Virus record (IMG/VR): IMGVR_UViG_3300042934_000707
Coordinates: 1 to 55,516 of that record
Strand: one strand, 5' to 3'
DNA length: 55,516 nt
From: a virus
The translations under genes and the position numbers were made by a program. Under the pieces are notes generated by a model, which saw nothing but the letters and a program-made list of their open reading frames with translations, was not told the DNA's origin and made no database searches. Numbering within the stretch: the first letter of the stretch is position 1; the number at the start of each line of letters is the position of its first letter. Positions 44,301 through 51,253 of this stretch are shown here, piece after piece.

Positions 44301-45074
44301 ACCGACACGGACGTGTACCTCGCTCACTTCTTGGGGTCAGGTGGGGCCAAGCGGTTCTTGGTGGCGCCTCCCGGTGATCCTGCCATCAACCACGTGAGTG
44401 CTGATCAAGCGGCGGCTAACCCGACCATCTTCTACGATAAGTCGGGTCGTCCTCGTACGGTGGCTGACGTCTACAACGACTTCAGCAACAAGCTTCAAAA
44501 ACACCGTAAGCCGAACGCGGCTCAAGACATGGCAGCCCTTCCAGGCGGTGCAGCAGTGGCTGCGTCTGGTGATCAAGGTTCTGCTGCGCCTTCTGAGTCC
44601 CCTGGTGGTGCAGGTGGTGGTGGGTCTTTCGATCCGGCTAACGCCCCATCCGCACCGAAAACAGCCGCCGCTCCGTCGATGGCTCAACCGTCTGGCTCGA
44701 ACATCTCGACGCCAAATAGTGTGTCTGACCCTGGCCCGTCGCCTGCTGATTCAGCCGGTAGCACAACCAAGGTGTCTCAGGCTGCGCAGAACATCGGCCG
44801 TCAAGCCGAGATCGCTGAACTTCAGTCCTCTAGTCAGAACGCAGCAATGTCCAACTCGTTTGGCGGTGTTGAAGGTGTGCTTAGAGAACAACTGTCGGTC
44901 AGCAAGGAATCGGATGCGAAGTTGCAACAACTGGTGGAGTTGGTGTCCAAACTCTCCGGTGGTGGGCTCGCGCCTGCTAGCAATGCCGATCAAGCGCCGC
45001 CGTCCCGTCAGGCTCCGGCACTGAGTACTCCGCGTGCTGCTCCGCGGCCCGTGGTCTCGGTAACCAAGCGCTGA
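38325..45074 (+). CDS. Giant virion protein with lytic transglycosylase domain (phiKZ gp181 type)
   Basis: 2249 residues from the ATG at 38325, chosen because GGGAG lies six bases upstream (an ATG six bases earlier touches that site). Residues 1-720 are charged and helical. About 770-880 is a Gly/Ala-rich stretch of repeated small-residue helices with regular Trp, and 1230-1330 holds two or three probable membrane-spanning segments (ARMLGRVALGAV type and IGAAMAAWTVYEIGSW). A soluble section follows, then Gly/Ser-rich linkers. The transglycosylase domain spans about 1890-2010, with catalytic Glu1912 in IAGVESNY and a downstream AAGYYQVIKGTW motif. The Ala/Pro/Ser-rich tail ends in a short coiled coil. 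Length and position match phiKZ gp181 (2237 aa), a tail-associated wall-degrading protein used at injection. Confidence 0.85.
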   Translation: MARKGGKDNVEVDEFGLDDFDFDIPEFDSPEVDTNSRKPITRALKGAVRGAKENIKDPATLRRAVSMAMPEGYGLAADTLDAAWSDSKELYDKISGDSPELIRSSKAFARKVKNKVNGVLPGGLSKKLDDALEDDPYSGPVKSSKQLQQEQDDSEIAALNDLLKSKTAVDEARYKDEQAEKLEGKALENARFQSSAKFLSSINRGIARLVGYQDSINLKYQQKSLELQYRQYSTTKQLTDLMAVATEKQYRILEEIKHNTALPEQIKFKNSKELMGTMARQRLLGGALNTVSNFTQNYRKQLTDNIGGMVQGFMSPLTDAKQMTEGMDKSDLAGWAIGKEASDALINHGAMALNPLLERSDKLKRGSEVLRNTFTGIPQKLNEFAQSETTATGGKGVLANLFKSFLPKFSLDARPGGTNVMDLDEPGTFDKIARRTLIEVIPGHLAEIAHWTKVAVTGEKDSEKQVYSVVRGGFTTQSENLKDVSRQIISRSEKDSIRSSTEEFLKKIGGDTLSSKAQRILKRKILDEVANGKDLKPDRLADPANYHGEDAAAVDEINSLLVDTFDLDWSGKMSDQSTEGKKKFNDIRNEFIRMASMIPAAGDRIRVLSDVVGRDNLRKLGFIEKQGREDRINYDKIWNSALDDEEDQTPPAPAGSKKAPPSLGGNNGPSGGNPNDDSLNPLPPADRAGRSDDISRRAQKGRPAKVNLEKYLGGKSLLIGILKETRDSNANAVQGLAAIHGIFQKWDVAGVPTACCGHEEGGGFVGPMPGGANGPGFAQRMRDRFGRMMPSGAGGAAGAARGWASRIGGGLGGAVGGLAGMGARGAWGAGKLAARGYWGALKGGARLGFGGAKLGARMSWGALKGLGAGAGAMGRGLAWAGGLGGNLRDRYNANMEKAEGLLGQAGDFTRDAYDRASTGAKDLAGAAKDKFSDVFLKGETHPRLLGWKLKAGQYYDEATGKAITNWNDIKGNVLDEKKKLVMKYEDFIDSGGLTDAKGKVVAKYDKAKQAAHDLANKGKDKLGGARGIASEFMRNSFSNGGNLVSAGLQASRKLTTGGFKKVMNIFRRGKAGADLSSHMTGDYEKDMSMLALRQAQVQYDIFNLLNGKFGGKGVRKGSWQDLFSRRKEKEQEEKEAKGAKYTTGGLFAKGGLLAGLLGGKGKYDKTGEEKGEDDDGLGLDDAADLLGGGDEREGRRGRRGRGRGGRPRGKIGRLWDGTKRLAGKGLDKLGKVGKLIKGVGKVAGWAGKAAWGLTKGVFKVGGALLNNPLTRIGAKMLGRVALGAVIGAGSLLSAPVIGAAMAAWTVYEIGSWLWSRYKDRMPPLSRLRFAQYGLTPRKDTKNLDKVFALEKMFASYTRVEENGAVSINLNKIPAEQFGAIFGFKISQDDPDSMEKLAKVMKWVNARFKTVYSAHVAQVFKLTKGMDLTTVDQKVTGQPALDMLEAVKLGDQSDLFNDMSSPFEDDLTEDAGDVEDWYKSAKSDLESELKESEKAGADKTLQDGTKPLSAAETAAATAAAAKLGSNAASMAAMPKKGGNYPGELVSAAVGTGKIMPGIGLGAAVAGGAHVIAEASMAAGPDDKRLDFGNPVRYKVYGLTEMAEAKVVQLSQLETVAWPMVKYDAQKRAFIGNETELFNQFVNIFGLAGKNQDDAYVWFYRRFLVAFLKYCTAVRARSTIDAKDAVARLSNDDLLAVLKEMVGAKDESGTSVWQVTESPWEGYWLNSDSASVDANLTGLASRTPPKLLSEDGFKKADQVKNKDGTVVKQDPTQTNRPANSTSSSSTPQAAASASKDDSGGGWFSKLFGGGDDKTKAPQVGGINNRTGAPSMAMGGYSGAQGSISSSGGGGGAVGATSMDNAGSIAHMGGGSAGDINAIPNPSGDGWEANKATILAAAKMVGVDPELASSIAGVESNYIPTARPYSKKLGKFLSSAAGYYQVIKGTWNSLMGRYGAKYGINPNTTAMDPRANALLGLEYVKENYDILKAKIGRKVTDTDVYLAHFLGSGGAKRFLVAPPGDPAINHVSADQAAANPTIFYDKSGRPRTVADVYNDFSNKLQKHRKPNAAQDMAALPGGAAVAASGDQGSAAPSESPGGAGGGGSFDPANAPSAPKTAAAPSMAQPSGSNISTPNSVSDPGPSPADSAGSTTKVSQAAQNIGRQAEIAELQSSSQNAAMSNSFGGVEGVLREQLSVSKESDAKLQQLVELVSKLSGGGLAPASNADQAPPSRQAPALSTPRAAPRPVVSVTKR

Positions 45075-45077
45075 CAC

Positions 45078-45103
45078 GTGTGAGGGGGTCACACCCCTCA
45101 CAC
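45078..45103 (+). terminator. Rho-independent terminator
   Basis: A 10-bp stem (GTGTGAGGGG / CCCCTCACAC) followed on the plus strand by CCTTTTTATTG, right after the giant gene. The next gene continues in the same direction, so it may be partial. Confidence 0.75.
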
Positions 45104-45134
45104 CCTTTTTATTGTCTTACCCAGGATGCTGAAT

Positions 45135-47195
45135 ATGGCTGCGACTACCATCAACGATTCCAGTTGGGTGAAGTCGGCCTTCTTGCTCCCAGCTGATGCC
45201 ATGCTTGGTGATGGTGGGAGTGCTCGGCGCATTTACTCCACGTCGATGCAGAAGGCTTTCGACACCACCCTTGGTGGGAATTTCGTGCTCAACCCTTTAC
45301 CGCAGTTCACGCGGTACGCGGACCTGAAGCACAACAATTCGATGAGTTACAACCGTGGTCGAGGGACGCAGTTAACCTCTGCGAAGATGCCCAAGAACAA
45401 CACCACGTCGGACAAGACGTCCAACGGGATGGGTCGGGTCTACAGTGAGAAGTTCGACGACAACATGCAGCGGGTTCACTTCCGTTGCGGGATGGCAGAG
45501 TTCAACGACCTGTACTCGTACTACACCAACTACTACTCGGTACCGGCGGCCACCATGGCGCGGACTGGGCGGACAGCCGGGTTCTTCTACAACCTCGGTT
45601 GGGCGTTGGGTTCTGTAGGGTCCATTCCTTTCATGCCCTTCATTGTGGCAGGCAAGGCCTTGAAGTTTGCCTTGCGACGTCCTGCGTCCAAGTACTACTA
45701 CCTCAAGCCTACGATGTACCCGTATTGGCATGCGGTGTCCTCGATGGTCAACGGTATTGCGGCCAACATGGGCTTGATCCCTCGACCGATTGCTGACAGT
45801 GCGTCCATGCTGTTTGACAACAACGAGAAGATCAGTTCGGCCGACGTTTTGGCGTTCCACAAAATGATGCCGTCGATCTACCGGGCCAACGGTGGTATCG
45901 ACGTGTTTGCGATTGCGCAGCGTGGCCAGCGTTTGATCAACGAACGACGGGCACTGCTCGACTCCGAGTTGGACGGCGTGACCGACTACGCGCAAGTGCA
46001 GAAGATCATGCAGAAGCGTCTGTTTGGTGATGACTTGGCTGAAGTGTACTCCACGATGGAACGTCCGTCGCTGGAAGACTACGGCAAGGTCTGGCGAGAA
46101 TCGGCGGAGCTGGGTAAGTTCGACGACAACTCGGTCACCGACAGTTTCGAGAAGACGCAGCGCGGTGATGGGTTCTGGCAGAAAGCCAAGGACGCCTTTA
46201 CCTCCGAGCATCGCATGGGTTCTGAATTCGTCAGTTTCCGGGTGGACTACACCGGGACTCAGACGGAATCGTTCTCCAGCCAGAGTAAAGAGTCTTCGAT
46301 CTCTCAACAGATCAACTCCCTCTCGGCATCGGCCCGTGAAACCCGCTTCAGCTTAGCGGACGGTAACATCGACTCCACTGGATTGATTGGTGGGGCGGTG
46401 AACAGTCTCAAGAGCTTCGTCGCCGGGGGCATGCAAGGGTTCGGGGTACAAGGGTTGGCACAGCTATCGGGTTCTGCGTTTGCGGACATCCCGAAGATCT
46501 ACGACTCCTCGTCCTGTGATTTCAACAAGACGACGTTCACGATCCCGCTGCGCTCACCGTACGGCGACCCCATGTCGCGGTTGCAAAACCTGATCCTGCC
46601 GCTCTGTGCATTGTTTGCCATGGCAGTGCCGCTGTCCACCGGTAAGCAGTCCTACACAGCGCCGTTCTTGGTTGAGTGCTTTAACCAAGGCCGTTCTCAC
46701 ATTCGCTTGGGGTTGATCTCCTCGTTCAGTGTGACGCGTGGTGTGGGTGACATCGGCTGGAACAACCAAGGTCACTTCTTGGGTTGCGACGTCACCATCA
46801 CCGTGGACGACTTGTCCGGTGTGATGCACATGCCGCTGCAAGCCGGTTACGCCCTGACTGAGAAACTGGTTCAAGGTGCTGGCTACGCCATCGGTTCGGT
46901 CACCGGGTTGTTCACCGGTTCTGAAACGGCAGGCGAAACCGGATCGGCGTTGGCTTCGGCCACCATCGGTTCAACCTACGACGATGACAACGCATACACC
47001 GACTACATGGCCATGCTCTCGGGCATGCCACTGGAAGCGGAAATCAACACGGCCCGTAAATGGGCAGTTCGGATGGCACGGCAGCAAGCCAAGTTCGACG
47101 ACCTCAAGTCGCCAAACCGCATGGTCATGCAAGCCACCTCCGGCGTCATCGGGGACGTCATCAAAGCGTTCTCGCTCTCGACCGATCGTTGGTGA
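45135..47195 (+). CDS. Large virion structural protein, 686 aa
   Basis: I start at the ATG at 45135 (MAATTINDSSWVKSAF), nine bases after CCAGG; an ATG at 45126 overlaps that site. The protein is strand- and loop-rich with two hydrophobic stretches (about 145-175 with FYNLGWALGSVGSIPFMPFI and 490-510, PLCALFAMAVPL). A region around 530-580 (SHIRLGLISSFSVTRGVGDI) is rich in strands. It follows the giant transglycosylase protein in the phiKZ gp182 position, so a baseplate or tail-tip role is likely; that location is inferred from order, not from a recognised motif. It ends at a bidirectional hairpin. Confidence 0.65.
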   Translation: MAATTINDSSWVKSAFLLPADAMLGDGGSARRIYSTSMQKAFDTTLGGNFVLNPLPQFTRYADLKHNNSMSYNRGRGTQLTSAKMPKNNTTSDKTSNGMGRVYSEKFDDNMQRVHFRCGMAEFNDLYSYYTNYYSVPAATMARTGRTAGFFYNLGWALGSVGSIPFMPFIVAGKALKFALRRPASKYYYLKPTMYPYWHAVSSMVNGIAANMGLIPRPIADSASMLFDNNEKISSADVLAFHKMMPSIYRANGGIDVFAIAQRGQRLINERRALLDSELDGVTDYAQVQKIMQKRLFGDDLAEVYSTMERPSLEDYGKVWRESAELGKFDDNSVTDSFEKTQRGDGFWQKAKDAFTSEHRMGSEFVSFRVDYTGTQTESFSSQSKESSISQQINSLSASARETRFSLADGNIDSTGLIGGAVNSLKSFVAGGMQGFGVQGLAQLSGSAFADIPKIYDSSSCDFNKTTFTIPLRSPYGDPMSRLQNLILPLCALFAMAVPLSTGKQSYTAPFLVECFNQGRSHIRLGLISSFSVTRGVGDIGWNNQGHFLGCDVTITVDDLSGVMHMPLQAGYALTEKLVQGAGYAIGSVTGLFTGSETAGETGSALASATIGSTYDDDNAYTDYMAMLSGMPLEAEINTARKWAVRMARQQAKFDDLKSPNRMVMQATSGVIGDVIKAFSLSTDRW

Positions 47196-47200
47196 TACGA

Positions 47201-47237
47201 CATACAGCCCGGAGCCACTGCGGCTCCGGGCTGTATG
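47201..47237. terminator. Bidirectional terminator hairpin (16-bp stem)
   Basis: A perfect 16-bp stem (CATACAGCCCGGAGCC and complement) with a 5-base loop between two convergent stops; same family as 11353 and 22146. Confidence 0.75.
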
Positions 47238-47240
47238 CTG

Positions 47241-48245
47241 TTACTTGAGGGCAGCAACGGACAACGGGTACTGGTTCCGACACAGGTCGTACGTGGTGGT
47301 GACCGGGAAGTTCGGTGCAATCTGAATCGCATCACGCATCTCGGTGATCAGCGTCAAGATCTTACGGCCATCGGCACTCATGATCGATAGCGCTGTAAGG
47401 TCGTAGATGGGCGCAGGATCGACGGGACGCTTAAAGGTGGCCCATGTAGGGTTGATCTTGTTAAGCGTGTCACGCAGCAGCACAGCCTTTGCTGGGTACT
47501 CTTCTGGCTTCCATGTGTCGGTAATGGTGAAGCCTGACAGGAACGTCTTGATGAAATCCGGGTTGTTGCCCAAGATCTCGTCCACCGTGAGCACATCCAT
47601 CATGGACAACAGGCCTTCCAAGTTCCCCGACTGCATGACCGTGCCCGAGGCGTAGATCATGGACTGCTTCATGACATCCGGGTCAACATTGGCCGAGACC
47701 ATCTTGATCATGTCAGGGTAGTTGTACTCCACCGCTTGACTGATCGTGGCACCCCAGAGCGAAGCCTCCATCCCGATGTTGATGAACTTGGTGTACTCAG
47801 AGTTCCCCGAGACGTCCCCTGCCAAGCGCAGCAGCTGTTGCAGGTTGTTGGCCTGATTGCCCGAGTACGTCTTGACCACCCCGTCCGAGGCAATCTTGAT
47901 CTTGTCCATGACGGCCGGGTCAATGCCTGCGTACTGACCTGCCTTGTCTGCGATGAAACCCCCACCTTGGGTGAGCAACGCTTGGGTGTTGGTGCCGAAG
48001 GCGTTCAGACCCCGCTCAAACAGCTCCTTACCGGTCGCTCCAGAGCGTTTGAGCTGAATGAGCGATGAGACACTGCTGATCAGCGCATCGCGTCCCCCAG
48101 TGGCGCTCAGGATGTTCTTGCCGACGTTCTTGGCGGCTTCAAAGAGCTTGTTGACGGGTTCGGAGTTCGTGAGTTTGTACACGTCTGCCGTTGCAAGCTC
48201 TTCCTTGCCATTCGTCTTGAACAGCGGAGTGGAAATCAAACTCAT
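47241..48245 (-). CDS. Probable virion protein, 334 aa
   Basis: 334 residues beginning MSLISTPLFKTNGKEEL, with GGTGG just before the ATG. Helical throughout, with a Gln/Gly-rich stretch near 90 (GTNTQALLTQGGGFIADK) and a helical C-terminus. Its position beside the baseplate-type genes and the absence of enzymatic motifs suggest a structural or assembly factor. Not recognised by name. Confidence 0.55.
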   Translation of the reverse strand: MSLISTPLFKTNGKEELATADVYKLTNSEPVNKLFEAAKNVGKNILSATGGRDALISSVSSLIQLKRSGATGKELFERGLNAFGTNTQALLTQGGGFIADKAGQYAGIDPAVMDKIKIASDGVVKTYSGNQANNLQQLLRLAGDVSGNSEYTKFINIGMEASLWGATISQAVEYNYPDMIKMVSANVDPDVMKQSMIYASGTVMQSGNLEGLLSMMDVLTVDEILGNNPDFIKTFLSGFTITDTWKPEEYPAKAVLLRDTLNKINPTWATFKRPVDPAPIYDLTALSIMSADGRKILTLITEMRDAIQIAPNFPVTTTYDLCRNQYPLSVAALK

Positions 48246-48279
48246 GTGACCACCAATAAAGAAAAAAGAAAAGGGAAGA

Positions 48280-48305
48280 CCATGGAGACCCGAAGGTCTC
48301 CATGG
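48280..48305 (-). terminator. Rho-independent terminator
   Basis: An 11-bp stem (CCATGGAGACC / GGTCTCCATGG) with a tetraloop, followed on the minus strand by TCTTCCCTTTTCTTTTTTC. It ends the NADAR-family gene. Confidence 0.85.
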
Positions 48306-48311
48306 CGGGTG

Positions 48312-48884
48312 TTACTTACCAGCAACCTCGTCCAATTCGGCGGGGTTGTTCTTGGTACGATCGATGTGCTCGATCAACTCGTCACGGATTACGTCCAGGT
48401 TACCGGAGGCGATCAGCGTTTCACGCAGGGTCTGCCAGAATTCAATCTGCCATTCGTGACGAGGAGGCACATGGATCGTGCCGCGGAAGTTGTAGTAATG
48501 CACCAGAGGCAAGGTGTTCTTGATCAGCTCTTGTTGCAGCTGTGGGTTCTTGGCCAGTTTCTCGACCATACCCAGTTTGAACATCTTGGTGAACAGTGGA
48601 TAGTGGAAGCTTTCCATGTCCTTGCCTTTCTTGCGCGAGTCGTGGCCGTTCATGACGCGGAACAGCTCTTCGCTACGGCCTGTCTTGAGGTAATGCCACA
48701 GGCCTTCAAGGGTGCGGAAGCGGCCGAAGTACGGGTGCTCGATGTTGCACTCCTGGAAGTTGCTGAGGTCACGCCCCAGTTTCATCCGACCGCGTGTGAA
48801 TACGTTAACGTGCGAGACACCGTCTTGTTCAGGATCGAATGCTGGGACGGCCGGGGGTTTCTTCGTTTGGTTGTCAGTTGACAT
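48312..48884 (-). CDS. NADAR-domain protein (possible ADP-ribose N-glycosidase)
   Basis: 190 residues from the ATG at 48884, which has AGGAACAACATC upstream; the frame extends 12 codons further without a ribosome site. Residues 38-155 fit the NADAR/YbiA family: LSNF (40-43), a TLEGLWHYL motif (58-66, with Glu60 and Tyr65 in the place of the family's 'VEHYFQA'), a KKGKDM segment (85-90) like 'AKRLGR', then the helix LAKNPQLQQELI (110-121) like 'FEQNPELRELLL'. Several NADAR proteins remove ADP-ribose from modified guanine, including antitoxins of DarT-type toxins, and others act on riboflavin intermediates. A phage version could undo DNA ADP-ribosylation by a host defence. The match is by eye. 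It has an extra N-terminal tail of about 30 residues. Confidence 0.68.
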   Translation of the reverse strand: MSTDNQTKKPPAVPAFDPEQDGVSHVNVFTRGRMKLGRDLSNFQECNIEHPYFGRFRTLEGLWHYLKTGRSEELFRVMNGHDSRKKGKDMESFHYPLFTKMFKLGMVEKLAKNPQLQQELIKNTLPLVHYYNFRGTIHVPPRHEWQIEFWQTLRETLIASGNLDVIRDELIEHIDRTKNNPAELDEVAGK

Positions 48885-48916
48885 GATGTTGTTCCTGGTG
48901 CGATAGGGAGGTTCGA

Positions 48917-49393
48917 TCAATCGTCAGCGTCGAGGATATCGTCGTCGTCAGATTGGCCGAAATCACCGTCTCCAAAGGTAGGGTCGAGTTCTTCGGGCGA
49001 GGCACGATTGGTGAGCTTGTCAATGTCGGCGAGTGGGTTTGTGATAAACCCTGTGTCGACAGTTGTCTTCGATCCGTTACGCCATTCCATATCAATGGTG
49101 ATGCGATAGCGTAATGGGCCAATCACCTGCACGGCCTTTTGGAATGTCTTCCACGTCATGCTCGACCGGGAGATTGCACGGTTGAAGTTATTTCGTTCTT
49201 GACCAATGTCCTTGGCGTTCTTCGGCACCCGTGAAAAAGGTGACTTCAGAAAGGTGGTCAGACGACGGTTCCACTGAGACGCACCGATGTCTTGTTTGGC
49301 AAGGATCAGGCGAAACAGGCGGGTCAATGGGTTGGCGGACTCTTGGACTAACCGATTAGGGTCGTCCATCATTCTGCGTTGTTCTTTGCTCAT
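48917..49393 (-). CDS. Unknown 158-aa protein with acidic tail
   Basis: 158 residues beginning MSKEQRRMMDDPNRLVQES. The first 75 residues are basic and helical (RRLTTFLKSPFSRVPKNAK). The core (SSMTWKTFQKAVQVIGPLRYRITIDMEW) looks like a helix and a strand pair. The C-terminal 25 residues are almost all Asp, Glu and Gly (GDGDFGQSDDDDILDADD). Basic head plus acidic tail is common in phage-encoded assembly or DNA-mimic proteins. It lies 32 bases upstream of the NADAR gene. Unknown function. Confidence 0.65.
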   Translation of the reverse strand: MSKEQRRMMDDPNRLVQESANPLTRLFRLILAKQDIGASQWNRRLTTFLKSPFSRVPKNAKDIGQERNNFNRAISRSSMTWKTFQKAVQVIGPLRYRITIDMEWRNGSKTTVDTGFITNPLADIDKLTNRASPEELDPTFGDGDFGQSDDDDILDADD

Positions 49394-49427
49394 GAGTGTA
49401 ATCCGTAGGGTTGATTGTTTCAGGTGC

Positions 49428-49907
49428 TCATTTGATTGCGGCCCTTATTCCCGAGATCAGGAAGTCAGTGTCACGAAGCACAGAGTTGTAGTTACGCTGA
49501 TAGTACTCTTTATCGTCGTCTTCCAATTTCTTGAAAGCTTTCAACAGACGAGTGATACGGGGTTGGTTTTCCTTCAGCCAAGTTGCTGGGTCCACAATGA
49601 AGCCGTCGTAGGTGAACCAGTTGTCAAGGACATAAAAGTCTTCAACGCGTACACCGGCTTTCCACGGCTCGGGTACATACTCGTTCTTGGCCACAATCCG
49701 ACCGGCATTGCTTAACCACTCCGCCAATTCCCTGGGCGATCTGCTCGACAGCGTGACCGTTGTCTGCATGGCTTTGCGTACGTTGTACTTGCTCATCACG
49801 TCATGGGTTAATGCTCCTAGGTTGTGTTCGATACGGGCGAAGATATCGTCAGGTGGTGGGGGTTCTGGCGGTGGCGGGTTGAGCCAGGCCCATAACTGTT
49901 TCAGCAT
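49428..49907 (-). CDS. Unknown 159-aa protein with Pro-rich N-terminus
   Basis: 159 residues beginning MLKQLWAWLNPPPPEPPPPD. The short amphipathic start and the eight prolines within ten residues suggest an extended linker or membrane-contacting arm. The remaining 135 residues are mixed helix and strand (VRVEDFYVLDNWFTYDGFIV). AAGGGG lies upstream of the ATG. The gene is divergent from 49989-50525 with an 81-base spacer. Unknown function. Confidence 0.62.
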   Translation of the reverse strand: MLKQLWAWLNPPPPEPPPPDDIFARIEHNLGALTHDVMSKYNVRKAMQTTVTLSSRSPRELAEWLSNAGRIVAKNEYVPEPWKAGVRVEDFYVLDNWFTYDGFIVDPATWLKENQPRITRLLKAFKKLEDDDKEYYQRNYNSVLRDTDFLISGIRAAIK

Positions 49908-49988
49908 TTTACGATGACCCCTTTGACTTCCATAAGCGTTTACTGGGGGATTCTATGATTAGTTACCGTCTGCACGGAGAATTTCGAA

Positions 49989-50525
49989 ATGTCTGATGAC
50001 TTTGTCAAAGACGGCGAATACCTGCCCGCAGGCACCGGGGAGTTCCTCGGCGCTGAGCGTGCTCCTATTCACGTCAATCAATCCACGGACCCCGCTGATG
50101 TCGTCAAGACTTCTCAGGGCATCCGTTTACAAATCTTGAAACACCGGTTGGCCCGTGGCGTCAATGACGATGCCAAGGAACTGAACCTGGACCTGCAACT
50201 GCTGCGCGACCTCGATGCCAACGCCTTGACCACTCGAAAGATCGACGTGGAAGAACGCGCTGTCAACGAAGCCGAACAGGTCAGTCAGCAAACCAACGCC
50301 TTGCTCAAGCTGCTGGGCGGCAAGAACCCGTTCGCCGTGGACCTCAACAATGGCGGCGCCCTGCGTCAAGACCTCATTGGTCGTTCACGCGAGACCGCCT
50401 TGCCAGAGCCTAAGATCGTACCGGGCCATACCAAGCAAGGTACAGACAACCTCAACTACGGCGACTTCGTCGACGACCCTGATGCTGAAGATGACGATCA
50501 GCTTGAGGAAGAAGAGGAAGTGTAG
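49989..50525 (+). CDS. Unknown 178-aa protein with acidic tail
   Basis: 178 residues beginning MSDDFVKDGEYLPAG, with CGGAGAA eight bases before the ATG. Residues 40-115 form a long charged helix (ILKHRLARGVNDDAKELNLD onward, then AEQVSQQTNALLKLLG), probably a coiled coil. The last 25 residues are almost entirely acidic and end in EEEEEV. It is a lone plus-strand gene. Its 3' end overlaps the convergent minus-strand gene by 28 bases. Small helical acidic proteins of this kind can be terminase small subunits or scaffolds, but there is no direct support here. Confidence 0.65.
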   Translation: MSDDFVKDGEYLPAGTGEFLGAERAPIHVNQSTDPADVVKTSQGIRLQILKHRLARGVNDDAKELNLDLQLLRDLDANALTTRKIDVEERAVNEAEQVSQQTNALLKLLGGKNPFAVDLNNGGALRQDLIGRSRETALPEPKIVPGHTKQGTDNLNYGDFVDDPDAEDDDQLEEEEEV

Positions 50526-51253
50526 TTGCCGGGGGTGAAGAAGCAGAAGTCACCGATGGGCAGATGCTCCAAGTGAATGAACTCTTCCAACACCATGGCC
50601 TGCAACGCACACTTGTCCAACTGATTCAAGGCTGCATCCTCCGCGACATTGTATTGCTCCGGCGCACTTAGGTGGCGCTGGGGCAATATGACGGTCACTG
50701 AGTTAGCCCGCTTAAACAACAGGTCTTCGTGGTGGACCTTCATCCATGCGTCAAAGTCGTACGTCACCCAGCCGTCGAAAGACTTCTTCAGCTCTTCAGG
50801 GGTCAGCTTGTCCATGTTGACACGGGCGGCGCTGATCTGCACGTGCTCAGGGATGATCACCCCCAAGGCTTCCACGATCGCTTGCACGTCGGGACCGGGC
50901 AGCGTGTACGGCGCGATGTTGATGGTGATGCTGATGCTGCTGACGTTGACCTGTCGCAAGAACCGGTCTTGCAGCTGCTTGATGTACCTCACTAGGACAT
51001 GAGGTATCCCAGAGATAATGCTCTTTTGCAGCGTGTCACGATTGCGGTTACTGTAGATTTTATCGAAGTGAGCATTCTTGATCTTCCCTTCAGTCAAGAC
51101 TTCCATGTTGTCCCAGTCACGGATCTGATAGCCGTTACGCACAGCCAGCAAGGCCGCTTCCCGATTTATCTTCAGAAGCGTCCCAAAGCGTGTATCGAAC
51201 AGCGCATCCAGATCCAGTAACAACCGATAATCGTTCTGGACCGGATCACTCAT
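50498..51253 (-). CDS. Unknown 251-aa protein with Ser-rich C-terminus
   Basis: 251 residues beginning MSDPVQNDYRLLLDLDAL, with GTGGAG eight bases before the ATG and a 4-base overlap (ATGA) with the upstream gene. The body is alpha/beta, with a strand-rich middle (VNVSSISITINIAPYTLPG) and a late stretch near ILPQRHLSAPEQ. It ends in six serines because its last codons are the antisense of the Glu-rich tail of the convergent gene. A motif copy lies 18 bases upstream, inside the coding region of the gene before it. Unknown function. Confidence 0.68.
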   Translation of the reverse strand: MSDPVQNDYRLLLDLDALFDTRFGTLLKINREAALLAVRNGYQIRDWDNMEVLTEGKIKNAHFDKIYSNRNRDTLQKSIISGIPHVLVRYIKQLQDRFLRQVNVSSISITINIAPYTLPGPDVQAIVEALGVIIPEHVQISAARVNMDKLTPEELKKSFDGWVTYDFDAWMKVHHEDLLFKRANSVTVILPQRHLSAPEQYNVAEDAALNQLDKCALQAMVLEEFIHLEHLPIGDFCFFTPGNYTSSSSSS

